From Ursus arctos (Eukaryota; Chordata; Mammalia; Carnivora; Ursidae): 64,000 nucleotides of DNA. This document shows positions 1 to 15,125 of the stretch, one piece after another. Where the stretch lies: positions 57,533,689 through 57,597,688 of the forward strand of contig NW_026622797.1 in the NCBI RefSeq assembly GCF_023065955.2, given 5' to 3'. The position numbers were made by a program, and so were the translations under genes. Position 1 is the stretch's first letter, and each line of letters opens with the position of its first letter. The notes below the pieces were generated by a model. It searched no databases. It saw only the letters and a program-made list of their open reading frames with translations, and was not told the origin of the DNA.

Positions 1-430
1 ATTTTTATTAATTTAGGTGTCTAAAGCTGTGTATCCTATAAATCCAGATATGTAATATCTTCATTATCTTTTTCCCAGAAAATCTATAGTTTATGTTTGT
101 ATTTGCCTTCCCCCCCCCCAAGAGTTGTTTAATGGTTTGGGTTTTTTGTGGGGGTATTTTTGTTTTGTTTTTTGGGGGTTTTTTGGTGAAAGAGCTTTAT
201 AAAAAATTGTTTTTAATTTCCATCTTTAATTCAATGTTGTCAGTGTTATTTATGATATTTCTACTTTGTGAAATTAGCTGAGGCTCTCTTTGTGACCTAC
301 TCTTTGATCAATTTTGATGATTAGTCATGTACACTAAGGTTTATCTTTTATTATCACTGCATAAAGTTTGATTGATAGCCCTAAAATTTAACTGATTGGT
401 TTTTTTTTTAAGTCTTCTGTGGTCTTTTAA
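1..430 (-). mobile_element. Old LINE-1 fragment, antisense
   Basis: The phrases TGACCTACTCTTTGATCAAT (291-310) and AAAGTTTGATTGATAGCC match the complement of mammalian L1M LINE sequence as I know it. The copy is diverged and interrupted by C, G and T homopolymers near 110-185. It continues beyond the left edge. Confidence 0.45.
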
Positions 431-699
431 AAAACAATCTACTTTCCTTGTCTTCTTCTGAGAGTGGTTTCTTAGTCACCCACTTCTCCTGGCATCTTCT
501 CTGGTTTTTTCTGTATGCAGGTGGTATTGATGTGTTATTTGATGCATAGAAAGACATAAGAAAAGAATGGTCTTAAGCAAGAGACAATGGTGATGAGATA
601 AGAGTGATGACACTCAGAGTGTCAAACAGTGGCTAGGTTCTGAGAATACCCTGGGTTAGGACAGTTTGGGGGTCCCTGGGATTCATTTGTTTTTCCTCT

Positions 700-935
700 G
701 ACAGAAAGTAGAGTGGAGGTTTCCAGGCGCTAGAGGGAGGGGAGAATGGGGAGGTATTGTTTGATGGGTATAGAGCTTTAGTTTCGCAGGACACAGAGTT
801 CTAGAGATGGATGGTGCCAGTGGTAGAACAGGAATGCGAACACGCTCACTGTACACTTAAAAATGGGTAAGACTGAAAATTTTATGGGCATTTTACCACA
901 GTTAAAAATAACTGAAAAAAAGAAAGAGCACAATA
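700..935 (+). mobile_element. Old LINE-1 (L1M) 3' end, sense
   Basis: The run from AGAAAGTAGAGTGGAGG through TATTGTTTGATGGGTATAGAG and GTACACTTAAAAATGGGTAA to TTTTACCACAGTTAAAAATA is a typical L1M 3' UTR with its A-rich tail. The SINE that follows at 950 sits immediately after this tail, a common insertion site. The start is approximate. Confidence 0.72.
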
Positions 936-949
936 ACAGAGAGGACCAG

Positions 950-1136
950 AAGGCCACCTGGGTGGCTCAGTTGGTTAAGCGTTCAACTCTTGGTTTCATC
1001 TCAGGTCATGATCTCAGGGTCATGGGATTGAGCCCCGAGCTCAGCCCAAGTCGGCTTGAGATTCTCTCTCTCCCTCTCCCCATCCTGCTCGTGCTTTCTC
1101 TCTCTCTCTAAAATAAATATATCTTGGGGGGAAAAA
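950..1136 (+). mobile_element. SINEC (tRNA-Lys-derived carnivore SINE), sense
   Basis: The head CACCTGGGTGGCTCAGTTGG with the box-B-like GGTTAAGCGTTCAACTC, a CT-rich tail and AAATAAATAT define a carnivore SINEC. It is flanked by a direct repeat AGAGGACCAG at 940-949 and 1137-1146, read as the target-site duplication. Moderate divergence suggests an older carnivore copy. Confidence 0.9.
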
Positions 1137-1289
1137 AGAGGACCAGGAAGTGAAAAAAAAAAAAAGATACTGTGCTAGACATTTGTGTATAGGTTTTTGT
1201 ATGAATATAATTTTCCTTTATCTGGGAAAATGTCCAGGATTGCATGTGGTAGTTGTATGTTTAGTTTTTTTGTTTTTTTTTTTAAGAAA

Positions 1290-2250
1290 ACTCCAGCCTG
1301 CTTTCCAGAGCAGCTGTACCATTAAACAATCCCACCAGCAATGTATGGGTGATCCAGTTTTCCTGCACCTTTGTCAGCATTTGTTGTTGTTACTATTTTT
1401 AATTTTAGCCAGTCTAATAGGTATATAGTGATATTTCATTGTGGTTTTAATTTGCATCTCCCTAATAGCTAAAGATGTTGCACATCTTTTTCATGTGATT
1501 GTCATCTGTATATCTGTTTGGTGAAATGTCTCTCTATGTCTTTTGCCCATTTTTTTTTTAATAATTCCGTTTTGGGAGTTCTTTATATATTCTAGACTCT
1601 ACTTTTTTGTTGGAAATGTGGTTTTGAAGTGTTTTCTCCTGGTCTACAGCTTGTCTTTTCATCCTCTCAACAGAATCTTTCACAAAGCAAAAGTTTTCAA
1701 TTTTGATCAACTCCAATTTATCAAAAAATTTTTAAACCATTGTCTGTTGGTATCAAGTCTAAAAAATCTTTACCTAGCCCCAGATTTTTTAGATTTTCTT
1801 TTTTTTTTGTTATTTTCTAAAAGTTTTACAATTTTATATTTATATTTTTAATTTAAGTCTTTTGTGTATTTGTATTTTATATTTAAGTCTGTGATCCATT
1901 TGAGTTAATTTTTATATAACGTATGAAACCTGGGTGGAGGTTCATTTTATTTTTGCCTACAGATGTCCAATTATTCCAGCAACCATTTGTTGAGAAGTCT
2001 GTCTTTCCTTTATTGAATTGTTTTTGCATCTTTGTAAAAAATCAGTTGGAAATATTTGTATGGGTTTCTTTATGGTTCTGTATTCTGTTTTATTGATCTG
2101 TACATGTATTTCTCCATCAATACCCCAGTTACGATGGTAAGTCTTGAAGATGGGTAGACAGATTCTCTCTCTCACTGTATTCTTCTTTTTCAAATTGTTC
2201 TAACAATTCTAGTTCCTTTGGCTTCTACATAAACACTATGCATTTATTGA
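1290..2250 (-). mobile_element. L1M LINE, 3' region, antisense
   Basis: The complement of an L1M 3' portion is clear: CCCACCAGCAATGTATGGGT at 1331, TTGCATCTCCCTAATAGCTA at 1452, TGATCCATTTGAGTTAATTT at 1892 and AATTATTCCAGCAACCATTT at 1968. Open frames here (for example 1543-1851 +) are chance frames in the non-coding strand. I see no intact ORF2. Confidence 0.85.
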
Positions 2251-2509
2251 ATCTTTTCTATCTTCTTTCAACCACTTTGACCTATTCAATTTTTCTTTAT
2301 CCAATTTTTGTTTCCTTACATGTTTCCCAACTTATCTTCAGTTCCCCTCATTAAATTTTCATTCAAATCTATACCCTTTTCACAACTTGTAACTCATTCT
2401 TCACTTCTTCAATTTCTGTGAGTTTGGTCAATTTTCATTGTATTTTTTCCTGTTTTGTTGTTGTTGTTGGGTGGGGTTTTTGGGTCCATTTCTTAGTTTT
2501 GAAATTTCT

Positions 2510-2604
2510 TTTTTTAATTTTTTTAATTTTTAATTTTTTATTGTTATGTTAGTCACCATACAGTACATCCTTAGTTTTTGATGTAGTTTTCCATGATTCA
2601 CTTA
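2510..2604 (-). mobile_element. Very short carnivore LINE-1 3' end insertion with target-site duplication
   Basis: A T-rich stretch followed by GTTAGTCACCATACAGTACA is the complement of the last part of the same LINE-1 3' UTR present in sense at 28510-28722. A 15-bp duplication AGTTTTGAAATTTCT brackets it at 2495-2509 and 2605-2619. The insertion is only about 95 bp, severely 5'-truncated. Confidence 0.88.
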
Positions 2605-2843
2605 AGTTTTGAAATTTCTGATTCTGAGTGTGTGCACTCAAATACATCGTGCGTGCTTGTTGAAGGTACTTATTTCAGGTTGGTGTGCTGTCTTACAACT
2701 TTCCTTTGTGACATAGTTGGTTATTTGATGAGAATTTTTATCAGCTGAGATGATCATATTTCCATTTCAGTTTTTTTTCCTACGGGAGTTTTATAGCGAG
2801 TTTAATTTTTCCCCCTACTCCTTAGCATTTCATTTTTGGAACC

Positions 2844-2902
2844 ATTTTGTGAAATACAGTTGTGTAAATTTTGTCAATTTTGTGAAATACAGTTGTGTAA
2901 AT
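2844..2902. repeat. Tandem duplication, 33-bp period
   Basis: A 26-bp sequence starting ATTTTGTGAAATACAG occurs at 2844-2869 and again, identical, at 2877-2902, with 7 intervening bases (33-bp period). Perfect identity suggests a recent slippage event. It lies in SIM1 intronic DNA. Confidence 0.95.
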
Positions 2903-3789
2903 GGATGACGATGGTGATAGAGAGGCAGTAGAGAGGAAAGAAGGGATTTACCTTCTTTTGTTTTTCTTTCCTATCTTCTGGATCCTTAATTTCCCCTTCT
3001 CCTTCTTTCCTTTCCCTGTTACCTCTTTTATAGACACAACTCATTCTCAATTTACATTCTTCTCTTGTGAAAATGACACTTGTTCCAGGCTGCTACTTTA
3101 GACTTTGCTCAATTTTGAGCCCTTTCCCTGCGACCAGTGCACTGAGCTACCAGATAATGACTTTTGTTCTTATTTCACACCTACTTGTGTATTTTTTCTT
3201 TCTGTGGACAATTTTGCCTGTTTTGCCTTTGTCCTAAATTCCTCTCTCTCTCTCCCCTCGCTGTTTCTGTCTTTCTCTCAGAGTCTCTTATACCTGCCCT
3301 TACCCTACTCTCTGGACCCACAGTTCATAGTGTTTGCTGTTTGACTTCTTATTTTTATTTTTGATAAATTGAAATTTAGCATACTCTCTGCCTCCTAGTA
3401 ATGCCAGTAGCATGGGTTATGGGTGATTCCATTTGTGCTCTTTGTTCTGTGGGGTGTTTGTATGAAGAGGTACAGATTCAAATGGCTGCCATTATCCTGC
3501 CAGAAGCCTCTAGAATATAATAATTTATTGACCAAAAGGCATCATGTAGTCCCTATAAAACTTGTGCCGTAAGGGGACACTTGGGAAAAAATTTACATAA
3601 TAGTAAAATAAAACTTACATAACAACTTTCTTTTTATAACCGTGACAATAAAAATTCTTGGACTTGGATTATAGTTCTAAATAATATATCTCCTTTAAAT
3701 AAGTGAAATATAAGGACAGGCGTAGGAATTCTATGTTTTAACACTAGAAAGGATACCAAATAATGATTCTATCATATAGAATTTTAAAG
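2903..3789 (+). other. Intronic stretch, pyrimidine-rich, no feature recognised
   Basis: From about 2940 to 3330 the + strand is rich in C and T (for example CTCTCTCTCTCCCCTCGCTG), giving several spurious open frames. From 3340 to 3789 the sequence is AT-rich and unassigned. Confidence 0.5.
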
Positions 3790-3945
3790 CTGAAAGAAAA
3801 GTTAGAGAGCATCTAATCTAATCCAATGTATCATTCTACAGGTGAGGCTAAGAAAGGTAAAGTAATTTGCCCAAGGTTACCCTGAGAGTTACTAGCAGGA
3901 ATAGACCTAGAACTAGGTTCTCTTGGCTCCCTGTCCCTATTTCTT
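3790..3945 (-). repeat. MIR-like SINE fragment, antisense
   Basis: CTACAGGTGAGGCTAAGAAA and AGTAATTTGCCCAAGGTTAC resemble the complement of the MIR core (the usual tract reads close to GACTTGCCCAAGGTCACAC). Boundaries are approximate. Confidence 0.5.
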
Positions 3946-5394
3946 CTTCTGTTAAATGGTCCCCATTCTGGTTTGGTCTTTGGTAAGTTAAGTATCATCA
4001 TGACCCTTTTCCTGTTGGGACAAAAGAAATTAAACCACTCGCCCTAGATTGTATATGTAATAAGCAGCAAAGGCAGGTGTGGGGAAGACCAGGAGCTTTC
4101 TTATGCAGCACTCACTGATTGTATGGGACGTTCTGCATGTATTGGCTGCCTGCCTCCCTTTCTGCTCTCTCTCTTCCCTTTAAGACTTGATGAACACCTG
4201 AAATTTTTCAGATCAATGTATGGGTCTGTAGGGTTCTCAACAGAGTTTACATCCAGTGCAGTTCATTTTAAAGGGGTGAATGTGATTCAGAGGATTGATG
4301 GTACACACAGATGCAAGTTTACAGGTCTTGAAAAACAAAGGTTTGCATCTAGGCTTTTCCTCTGTACCGATCTTCTTGGTCTAACTCAACCACCCAACGT
4401 CCGTCTGCCTCAAGGGCAGTGTACTTGCCGTCATAGTTTCCTGACTATTGACAAGAGGCTTATCTATCAAATTCTTCTTTGAGTTCTCTTGAAACATTTA
4501 CCTCCTGTATGCCAGGGTTGCCTTGTGTTGAATTTTCTTTGTGAGCGAAGGACAGAATGTTCTTCTCTGCTGCGCCAATAGCACTTTCCCATACACACTC
4601 AGGGAAAGCTTTTTCCCCTCTCAACAAGGCTCAAAAGTCTTGACTGGAGTACTCAGAAATAGGCCTGGTTTATACTTTTATCAAAACAAGCGGAGTCTGG
4701 GCAATTCCTAGCTTGGAAAAGCACTGATGATCTGAAATTTTCCTAGGCAGGTGCACAAATGGTGTTACCAAAGGACAAATGTATAACACTCAGATTCCCC
4801 GTTGATAAGGAAAGGGGGTGCCAACATTCCCTTGGTGAGAGTGAAGGTGGCGTGTTATAAAATGAGAGCCCGGTGTTCATGGGGAGAAAAGGCTGGTGGC
4901 ATGTGCAGGTGTGGTGTAGGGATTGGTACTTGGGATGCCTTGTGCTGCTCATCTTACAGTTCTGCAGGGAAAGAGGTTGCATTTACTATTTTTTTTTCTT
5001 GGTGGACTATGCTGATAGTCCATATGTACACTTGGAAAATAATTAAAGTAATAACGAAGTATGGTAACAGAAAGATCTCGATCGGAATTTGTGTAGAACT
5101 CCTTCCTGCACATGCTATATTATCAGCAGACTTCGGAGTTTCCCCAGAAGAACCTCTGTTCCTCATCTCTCGGGCTCCAAGAGCCCCTAGACAGTGCTGA
5201 CTGAATTTCTCCTGGGCCCCCCACAGCACCACAGATCCATCCCTCTTTCTCCTGGGATAAGAAAGAAAATGTAATGGACTCATATTTTGGTTCCAGAGAC
5301 TGTATTTTGGTTCCTGCCACTTTTCTGGAAATGTCTCTTACACTGGATCCTTTTTTCTCTCCTCTCTTCCTTGACAGTGTTTTCTCTTGAGTGT
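3946..5394 (+). other. Intronic stretch, nothing recognised
   Basis: Unique sequence of mixed composition. It contains a 119-codon frame at 4123-4482 and overlapping frames on both strands at 4743-5320, none with a recognised domain or flanking splice sites in a consistent frame. Confidence 0.5.
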
Positions 5395-5612
5395 AAAATC
5401 ATGGTTGGAGTACAGCCTTTGAGACCAGATAGACTGTGGGGTGGCCATACCACCTTATTAAAACTCTCAGTGATGTAGTTTCCCCATCTGTAAAATGGAG
5501 ATATGTTACTGTCCAGGGGATTGTGAGGATTCAATGATATAATATATGTACCATGGTTAGAAACTGCCAGATACACTGTCAGTTCTCAATAAATGGCATC
5601 TGTTATTATCGT
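5395..5612 (+). repeat. MIR SINE, sense
   Basis: TTTCCCCATCTGTAAAATGG at 5479 followed by GGATTGTGAGGATTCAATGA and CTCAATAAATGGCATC gives the MIR core and its 3' end in order. Confidence 0.85.
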
Positions 5613-6159
5613 AGCCGGTAATCTCTGTATGGTACCTAGACTTGTGTTTAGCCTTCGGTAGCCAAAAACTGGTAGAAAGTATATTACTAATTTGAGTGGC
5701 TCGTGAGGAACTTCAAACGGAGCATACCTCCTAGGGAGGTCTGCCAAACCTTTTGCGTTTTCTTTCAACACCAGATCAAATAACCCTGGCAACAGGTGAG
5801 CAGTGTGATTCCAGCAAGGCACAGTATTGCCTGCAGCTGTTTTGTCCCAACCATCCTATGCATATTTGAAGTTTTGCTTCGGGAAGCAAGAAACGCATCC
5901 TAGTGAATAGGTTCAGCCTATATGGGCAAGTCTTCTTAAAAGTTATATTGCCATTGAATTAATGAAGCCTTTCTAGCTATCCTTCATGTATTCAGCATGG
6001 CCCTCAGCGAGTTAACAGTCCAATGTGAAGAGTGAAGTGCAGCACTTTGGGCCTTAAACCTTAGTTTTGTTTTGTTTTTAAATTAAGAAAAAAAAATCTG
6101 AACAGTGAATTGAGATAAAATACAGTTTCCTTAGACTCTGCCTTTGGCAATACCATGTG

Positions 6160-6345
6160 GGTAGTGATGGGACTTGGGTTTGAATCTTGACTCTGCCACC
6201 TGCTAACCTGTGGCCTTGAGCAAATAATTTTCTCTCTTGAGCCTTAGTTTCTCTGTGCATGCAATGGGTTACTAATAGCTTCATTAAAGGGTTGATAGAA
6301 GAACTGGGTGAGGTCACTCATGCAAAGAGCTTCTGCAGTGCGGGG
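6160..6345 (+). repeat. MIR SINE, sense
   Basis: GGGTTTGAATCTTGACTCTG, GCCACCTGCTAACCTGTGGC and a CTTAGTTTCTCTGTGC tract match the MIR tRNA-related part and core. It sits about 250 bp upstream of the SIM1 penultimate exon. Confidence 0.88.
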
Positions 6346-6560
6346 AATTTAGTTCCTCCATCCCTGTTATTATTATTTTTGCCTCCTTTCAGCAGCCAGA
6401 AGGATTTTCTTTTGAGGCACCATGAATGATTGAGTGATTTCACGTCAGGGGTGCCCAGCCTGGTGCTAGAGTTTATACAGCTTATTTTGGTGCCTTAAGC
6501 CCAACATGACCTTCGTGGTGCTTGGCTGAGTAAAAAGGCGCTTTTTTTTTTTTTTTTTGA

Positions 6561-9758
<3,198 letters not shown>

Positions 9759-12700
9759 TGTTTTTCTAAAATGTTTTGTTCTTTAAGGATCTCTGAAACA
9801 TATTTATAGTTTAATGCCCCATTACCAGCATTTACTATGCCACAGATGGTTAGAGAGGATAATTTAAGTTACTGGGTATTTGACATGTGTTCCTGCGAAA
9901 TCAAAGAGCACTAGCGTTCAGGGTTACACACAGATAATGGAGCTAAAGTGAATACATAAATTGCCCCTTTAATTACATGGGAACCAGAATAGATACATTT
10001 TGAATTTAGATTAAGTGAGCATATATACCACATGAAAGGACTGGTAGAAGACAGCATTGCGTTGTGCTGCTCCAGTAACCCTCATGCACACAGCCCACCA
10101 TCCACAAACGACTGTGTACACTTCCCATGAAGAAATGTAGTCTCTATACCTTCGACACAACCCAGATGGCTAAGTTTTCTTAACCCTAGCACATTAAGCT
10201 CATTAAAGACATTTCCATTCCCAAAATAACTAAGAAAGAGAGAGATACATCTTGTAAACTGGTTTCTTCGTTGTGGTTTCACCCAGTCCGCTCATTTGGT
10301 TCAGGCATAAATTAGGGAAATGGTTCTGGGTATGGTACAAGAATGAGTTTCCACCTGGTATCCATTATCAGCAATCAGGAAGTGGTGATTTTTCACCTTA
10401 CTTTTGAGTTAGACAAGGAACAGGATCACACTGACACAGCAGTAAGGATTTTCTAAGTAAAAGCACCGAGATGTTGAGACACACATCAAAAACCTGGTGC
10501 CCCCCATTGGAAATAGTTTAGTAAAGATGGAAAGGCCAGAGATAGAGAGAAATGACATGATATCTCAGCACAAACAATTTAAGCCTCCACATATGTAATC
10601 AACATATCTGGGGCGTATAAAACCAACCAAATAAAAAACTCAAATCGATCACGAAGAAAAAAGGCAAAGTGCGAAAAAGGACTAAGGAAAGCCAGTGAAG
10701 GGCTACATGGCAGCAGTGTAAGTGAGAACATGCCAGAGCACAGATGTGCAAATGTGACAACATGTGGGAAGCCTCAGGAGAGAGCCTAAGATAAAAGCTT
10801 GGGCTGACGGACAAGTGGTTAAAAGGGCAAGAGTGTACTTCAACTGAGGGAACATGCAAAGCGTTCATTTCCCTTACTGTCTGTGAACGACGAAAACAAC
10901 AAACTTGGTCTTAAGTTCATGTGATATGGTAGAAAAACCAGCAGAGTAGAATGCAAGATCTCTGGGTTCCAGTCCTGACCCCACCTGTAACTTATTTTGG
11001 GAATATCGATGTATCGCTCACCGTGCCTGGGCCCTAGTTCTTTGTCTGTGTGGCCGTTCCGATGTGCCATGGTTCTGTGGATCATCAGTGCGGCAGAACT
11101 ACCCTTGTTACCCAGTTAACTCTCTGCTGTCAGTTGGCAAGACCAATCATCCTGGCTTGTCTGCACTCGTACAGAGGTCTAGATCCTTTGTAACGTCAGC
11201 AGGTGCATGGGCTCTTTTAGGCATGGGTAGTTACAGTCAACTTTCTGGTTCAACCAAAATGTAGATGGTAGGAACTGATGAGGGAGTAGGAAAATAAGGA
11301 CAATTTATTTAATGCACTAGTCTCTAGGAATCAAAGCAAAGTGACACAAGTGATTAGAGAAGTTTCTTAGGCAGTATTTCCCAGGCATCCCATGCCTGCA
11401 ACTCTTGCATCTGCAAGGAGGGGAATGTATTGGAAGAAACGGACTCATGATTTTGAAGACAACATGAGACTGACCACTCAGGGATTAGTTTCATCATTTA
11501 ACACAGTTATTTGGCAGTTTATAGGTAGGTGACAATCTGAATGATGATAATCTGAGAGAAGAATACCGGGTGATTTGTATATGAGAAGAGAGGCAACATG
11601 AAATTAAATAAGTATTTCTTGGGTATGACATAGCGACATTTGTATCGTAAATGGAAACAGTGCAAACATGACAAAGTTAGTGGTGATCATACGTACGTTC
11701 AAAGAAGCTCAAAGAACAAGAAAAACTACATATTCAACCACAGAAGCAAAAGTGTTCAATGATTTTGAGAAAAATATTGATGAAAAACCCCTGGAATACT
11801 TAAAATAGATTTTTGATCAATTTGAAACATGAAGTAAGTTTTTAGGAATGCTAAAGTTTTGGGGGAATTCTTTAGATGGAAAAATGGTTCAAAGACACAA
11901 ATATCTGAAGAACATGGTGAATTTTGGAAAGAAAATCTATATAGATGGGTTTAACTGATGGATATACATTCTACCAAAAATGTCAGGGACAGATGCTATA
12001 AAATAAATAGAATCTTCAGAATCAAGGAAAAGGACCTAATATGAAAGAAAAGAATGTCATTAAAGAGACTTCAGTGAAATCTTAAAATGGCAGATAGTTA
12101 AGTGGTGAAAAATAAATTATGAACTCCACAAATTGGGGGTCATCAGAAGGAATAATGTTCTTTAAAATGATATGACCAATATTTTTAAGTGAAGACAGAC
12201 GTAACTCCGTTATATCCTAATTAAAAATTTTGGTAGTCTGACCCAGTTTTAAATACAAACCAGTTATTTAATTTACATGTCAATAATTTTATAGTGGCAG
12301 ATTTATTACATTACGTATAATGCGTTACAGGCCCACAGTATTATAAGCTTTCATTTTTTGCAATGTGGCATGATTATTAAAAATGACCCCAAAATAAGAT
12401 GAGACAGTTTATGACAAAGTACCTTTTTAATATACACAAACATGTGTTAAAATGTATTTATAATCTACATTCTCTTGTTCTGTCCAGGAATATATTTCTT
12501 CATAACGAATATGTCATCTGTGTCTTTTTAAAATATGGGATGTAAAATTCGTACGTTCCCAATAACTTAATGTGAAATTGGCTTTAGTTTTAATCCTTGA
12601 TTTCGGTAACTTTGCTAAATGTTGACTCATGATACTAGGTTGAAGTAGAGAGAAGTATGATTTTTACATCACATTGAGGATTCATAAAAATGTGCTATAT

Positions 12701-14061
12701 CCAATTGCTAGTATAATATGTAGCAATTCATTAGACGATACAAAGTTCATGCTTTCTAGTAATAGTATGAATATCTTTATTGCCCATCTTCCCTACCTGT
12801 CATATCTAACTTAACAATTTGGATGACCAAAGAAATAATTAAATATTTCCCCCATGTTCCTTGAGAAAATTCTATTAAAACTATTAAGAATATACAGTTC
12901 GATGTATTATTTTGGGATGCATAATACTAACGTCATAATCACTATGGGGCGGACATATTATGCTGAATAGAATGGGCTAGCTTTTCTAGACTGTATTGCC
13001 TGAACTAAGATCATATGACACAGTGCTGATGTGACATTCAAAATGAGACACAATGCAATAAGTAATTAGCTTTCAGTGTTTATGCAGAAAACCCACTTAT
13101 TCTCTCTTGATTATATTTTATAGGGCTAGAATATTTCCATCGGGTACTATTCTTAATTCTCACTATACCCCGTTGCCACATGCTGCTGCCTTGGGCAGAG
13201 AATCCCACTTAAAATAAGCTTTAATGGGATCTTCCAGAAACGGACAATATGCTCCATTTTCTTTTCTTTTTTAAATGGGGGTAAGGATCTATTCAATAAA
13301 AGGTCATTTGGAAAATATGCATAGTTATCTTAAAATAAAATGAAAGGCTTTTTACCCCCCAAGACCTAGACCAAATAAGTTTGATAGAAGACACTACAGC
13401 TAAAGAGACATTCTGAATACAGATACGTTATTTTATAGCTCTCTCTCTCTTTCAAGAGCAGGACATTACTAAGATATTCAGTGCAATTCAATTAGTACTA
13501 GTAGTATTTGGAAGTGACAGAATGAATGCTGTTATTTGGAAAAGTGAGGATTTTGGTTATTTTAGGGTTACTTACCTTGCCCAGTGGAATAGCTTACACT
13601 TTAATACACTTTCTTTGAGTTAAACAAGTTTGAATGCCCAGATTTGGTTCCCCAGTTGCCTCAAACCATAGAATATAGGTATACATTCTATTTTCTGACC
13701 AATTTAAAGAATGTAAATCCTATGGCTCTCCAAATAAGTGATTCAACTTTCATGTAAATGTCAGTTTTTGTGAATAGGGATTTGACTCTAAGACAGCAGA
13801 ATCTACTGGTTACTTCTTACTGGGACATGCATTGTGGATAAAACATCATTCTAAACTTTAAATGAATGACAGAACAACTATGAACACGTGCAAAGGGTAT
13901 CTTACACAGAAAATGTTCTTGGGGGAAATTACCATGTGGTGCTCATTTCTTGTGCACAAGAGTTGTACCGGTAGTACTTAACTCAAAAAGTGATATTGTG
14001 CTCATATTCAAATAGGGGTTTGTTCAGAGTTCCTTCTCTAGGACTGTATGCAGAAAGGCTA

Positions 14062-14114
14062 TACATGTGTGTATGTGTATATATATGTGTGTATATGTAT
14101 ACACACATACACAG
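14062..14114 (+). repeat. TG/TA tract with CA complement, hairpin-forming
   Basis: A GTGTGTATGTGTATATATAT run is followed within 30 bases by TATACACACATACACA. The two arms are nearly complementary, so the RNA of the inferred SIM1 3' UTR could fold into an imperfect stem here. Confidence 0.75.
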
Positions 14115-14913
14115 TTGTAAAGCAAGTAACAAGATTCTGTTCTGCTGTGCTCCTTAGAAACTGATGGTTCACACAAGAAATCCTAATACTTTTGAATCAA
14201 ACACTTATAATTTTATTTATTGCAATTTTGCTGCATGGGACTTTGCTTTCATACACCTATATAGTGGACAGTTTGTCCTAATTTGCTGATCTGAAACCCA
14301 TTTAATCACAGTTGAATTTACACCAACAACCCTGGTGTGTTTACATTTCAAAAGAAATGAAATTGGCGTGGAGAAATTTTTAGAAGTACTGTAACTTTTT
14401 TCTGTTTTTTTCCAAAGGGAAATATTTCAAAAAGTGAAACTTACGAGTAGGCACTTCAAAAAAGATAAAATATTTTATGTTTGTTTTTTGACTGACATGC
14501 TATAAAAAGGATTATATTTGTGAAAGAAGATACTGATTGCCAATATTTCAAATACCATCTTGCAATGTATAGTTTTTAGTGACATCGTAGTATAAATCTG
14601 TAATTTGAACTTTTACTTTGGAATGTAAAGTAGAAGATATTAGCTATGTCAATGATATCTTGCAAAGTGTTCCCATTTATAATTATTTATATTGTAAATA
14701 GCTTTCTGAAGTAAATTTGAAGTTAATGTGCATAAAATGTATTTATTATGTGAGGAATTTTTTTGGTTTAAAATATAGTTACCAATATGCAGTTTGAGTC
14801 TGAAGTATTCATTGAATGAAAAGTCTCTATAGGACAAAACAGACTTGTTAGTGGAAGACTTGAACTGTAAAGAAATAAGAACCATTTTAGCTCTAGATTC
14901 TGTTGGAACAGGT

Positions 14914-14925
14914 AACACACACACG

Positions 14926-14962
<37 letters not shown>
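14914..14962. repeat. (CA)n microsatellite with CG core
   Basis: About 24 dinucleotide units, CACACACACGCGCGCGCGCA followed by pure CA. It lies inside the inferred SIM1 3' UTR and is likely length-variable. The minus-strand frames over it are repeat artefacts. Confidence 0.97.
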
Positions 14963-14965
<3 letters not shown>

Positions 14966-15102
14966 CAGGGACCTAGCAATAGAAGCTTACGCATAGACAC
15001 AGTAACTATTAAGTAATGGGTCTGATTTTCATTAGCTACTAGAAAATGGTTTCTCAATTTACAACATCTTAGGGAGGATGCCTTTGATCTCCTCTTTGCT
15101 AA

Positions 15103-15108
15103 AATAAA
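15103..15108 (+). promoter_or_regulatory. SIM1: Candidate distal polyadenylation signal AATAAA for SIM1
   Basis: A canonical AATAAA lies in GCTAAAATAAAGAGAG, followed 15-25 nt later by a suitable A-rich cleavage region. Downstream GT-rich support is weak (a T-rich run at 15137-15145 and 15177-15185). Choice of this hexamer rests on its distance from the stop codon compared with the human transcript as I remember it. Confidence 0.45.
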
Positions 15109-15125
15109 GAGAGAAATGTAAAAGT

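Larger units (their letters stand above)
9759..15125 (+). other. SIM1: SIM1 3' UTR (extent inferred)
   Basis: The 5.4 kb after the stop is AT-rich and almost free of recognisable interspersed repeats, in contrast to the DNA on both sides. My recollection is that the longest human SIM1 mRNA has a 3' UTR of about this size, which matches the AATAAA at 15103; this was not checked. Within it are a Pumilio-type TGTAAATA at 14693-14700, several ATTTA motifs, a TG/TA hairpin tract near 14.06-14.11 kb and a CA repeat at 14914-14962. AATAAA-like hexamers at about 10629, 12002, 12113 and 13294 could give shorter forms. The stop is certain; the 3' limit is inference. Confidence 0.6.

Noticed and set aside
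950..1030. tRNA genes at SINE heads
   Set aside because: The SINEC head is tRNA-derived with box A/B-like motifs but lacks an intact tRNA fold and is followed by the SINE body; these are not tRNA genes.
4123..4482. 119-codon frame in the SIM1 intron as an alternative exon
   Set aside because: No recognised domain and no acceptor and donor pair keeping the SIM1 frame; nothing like it is known to me in SIM1.
14649..14962. Cysteine/valine repeat proteins on the minus strand
   Set aside because: Translation of a CA microsatellite. The same applies to the frames at 45914-46275.
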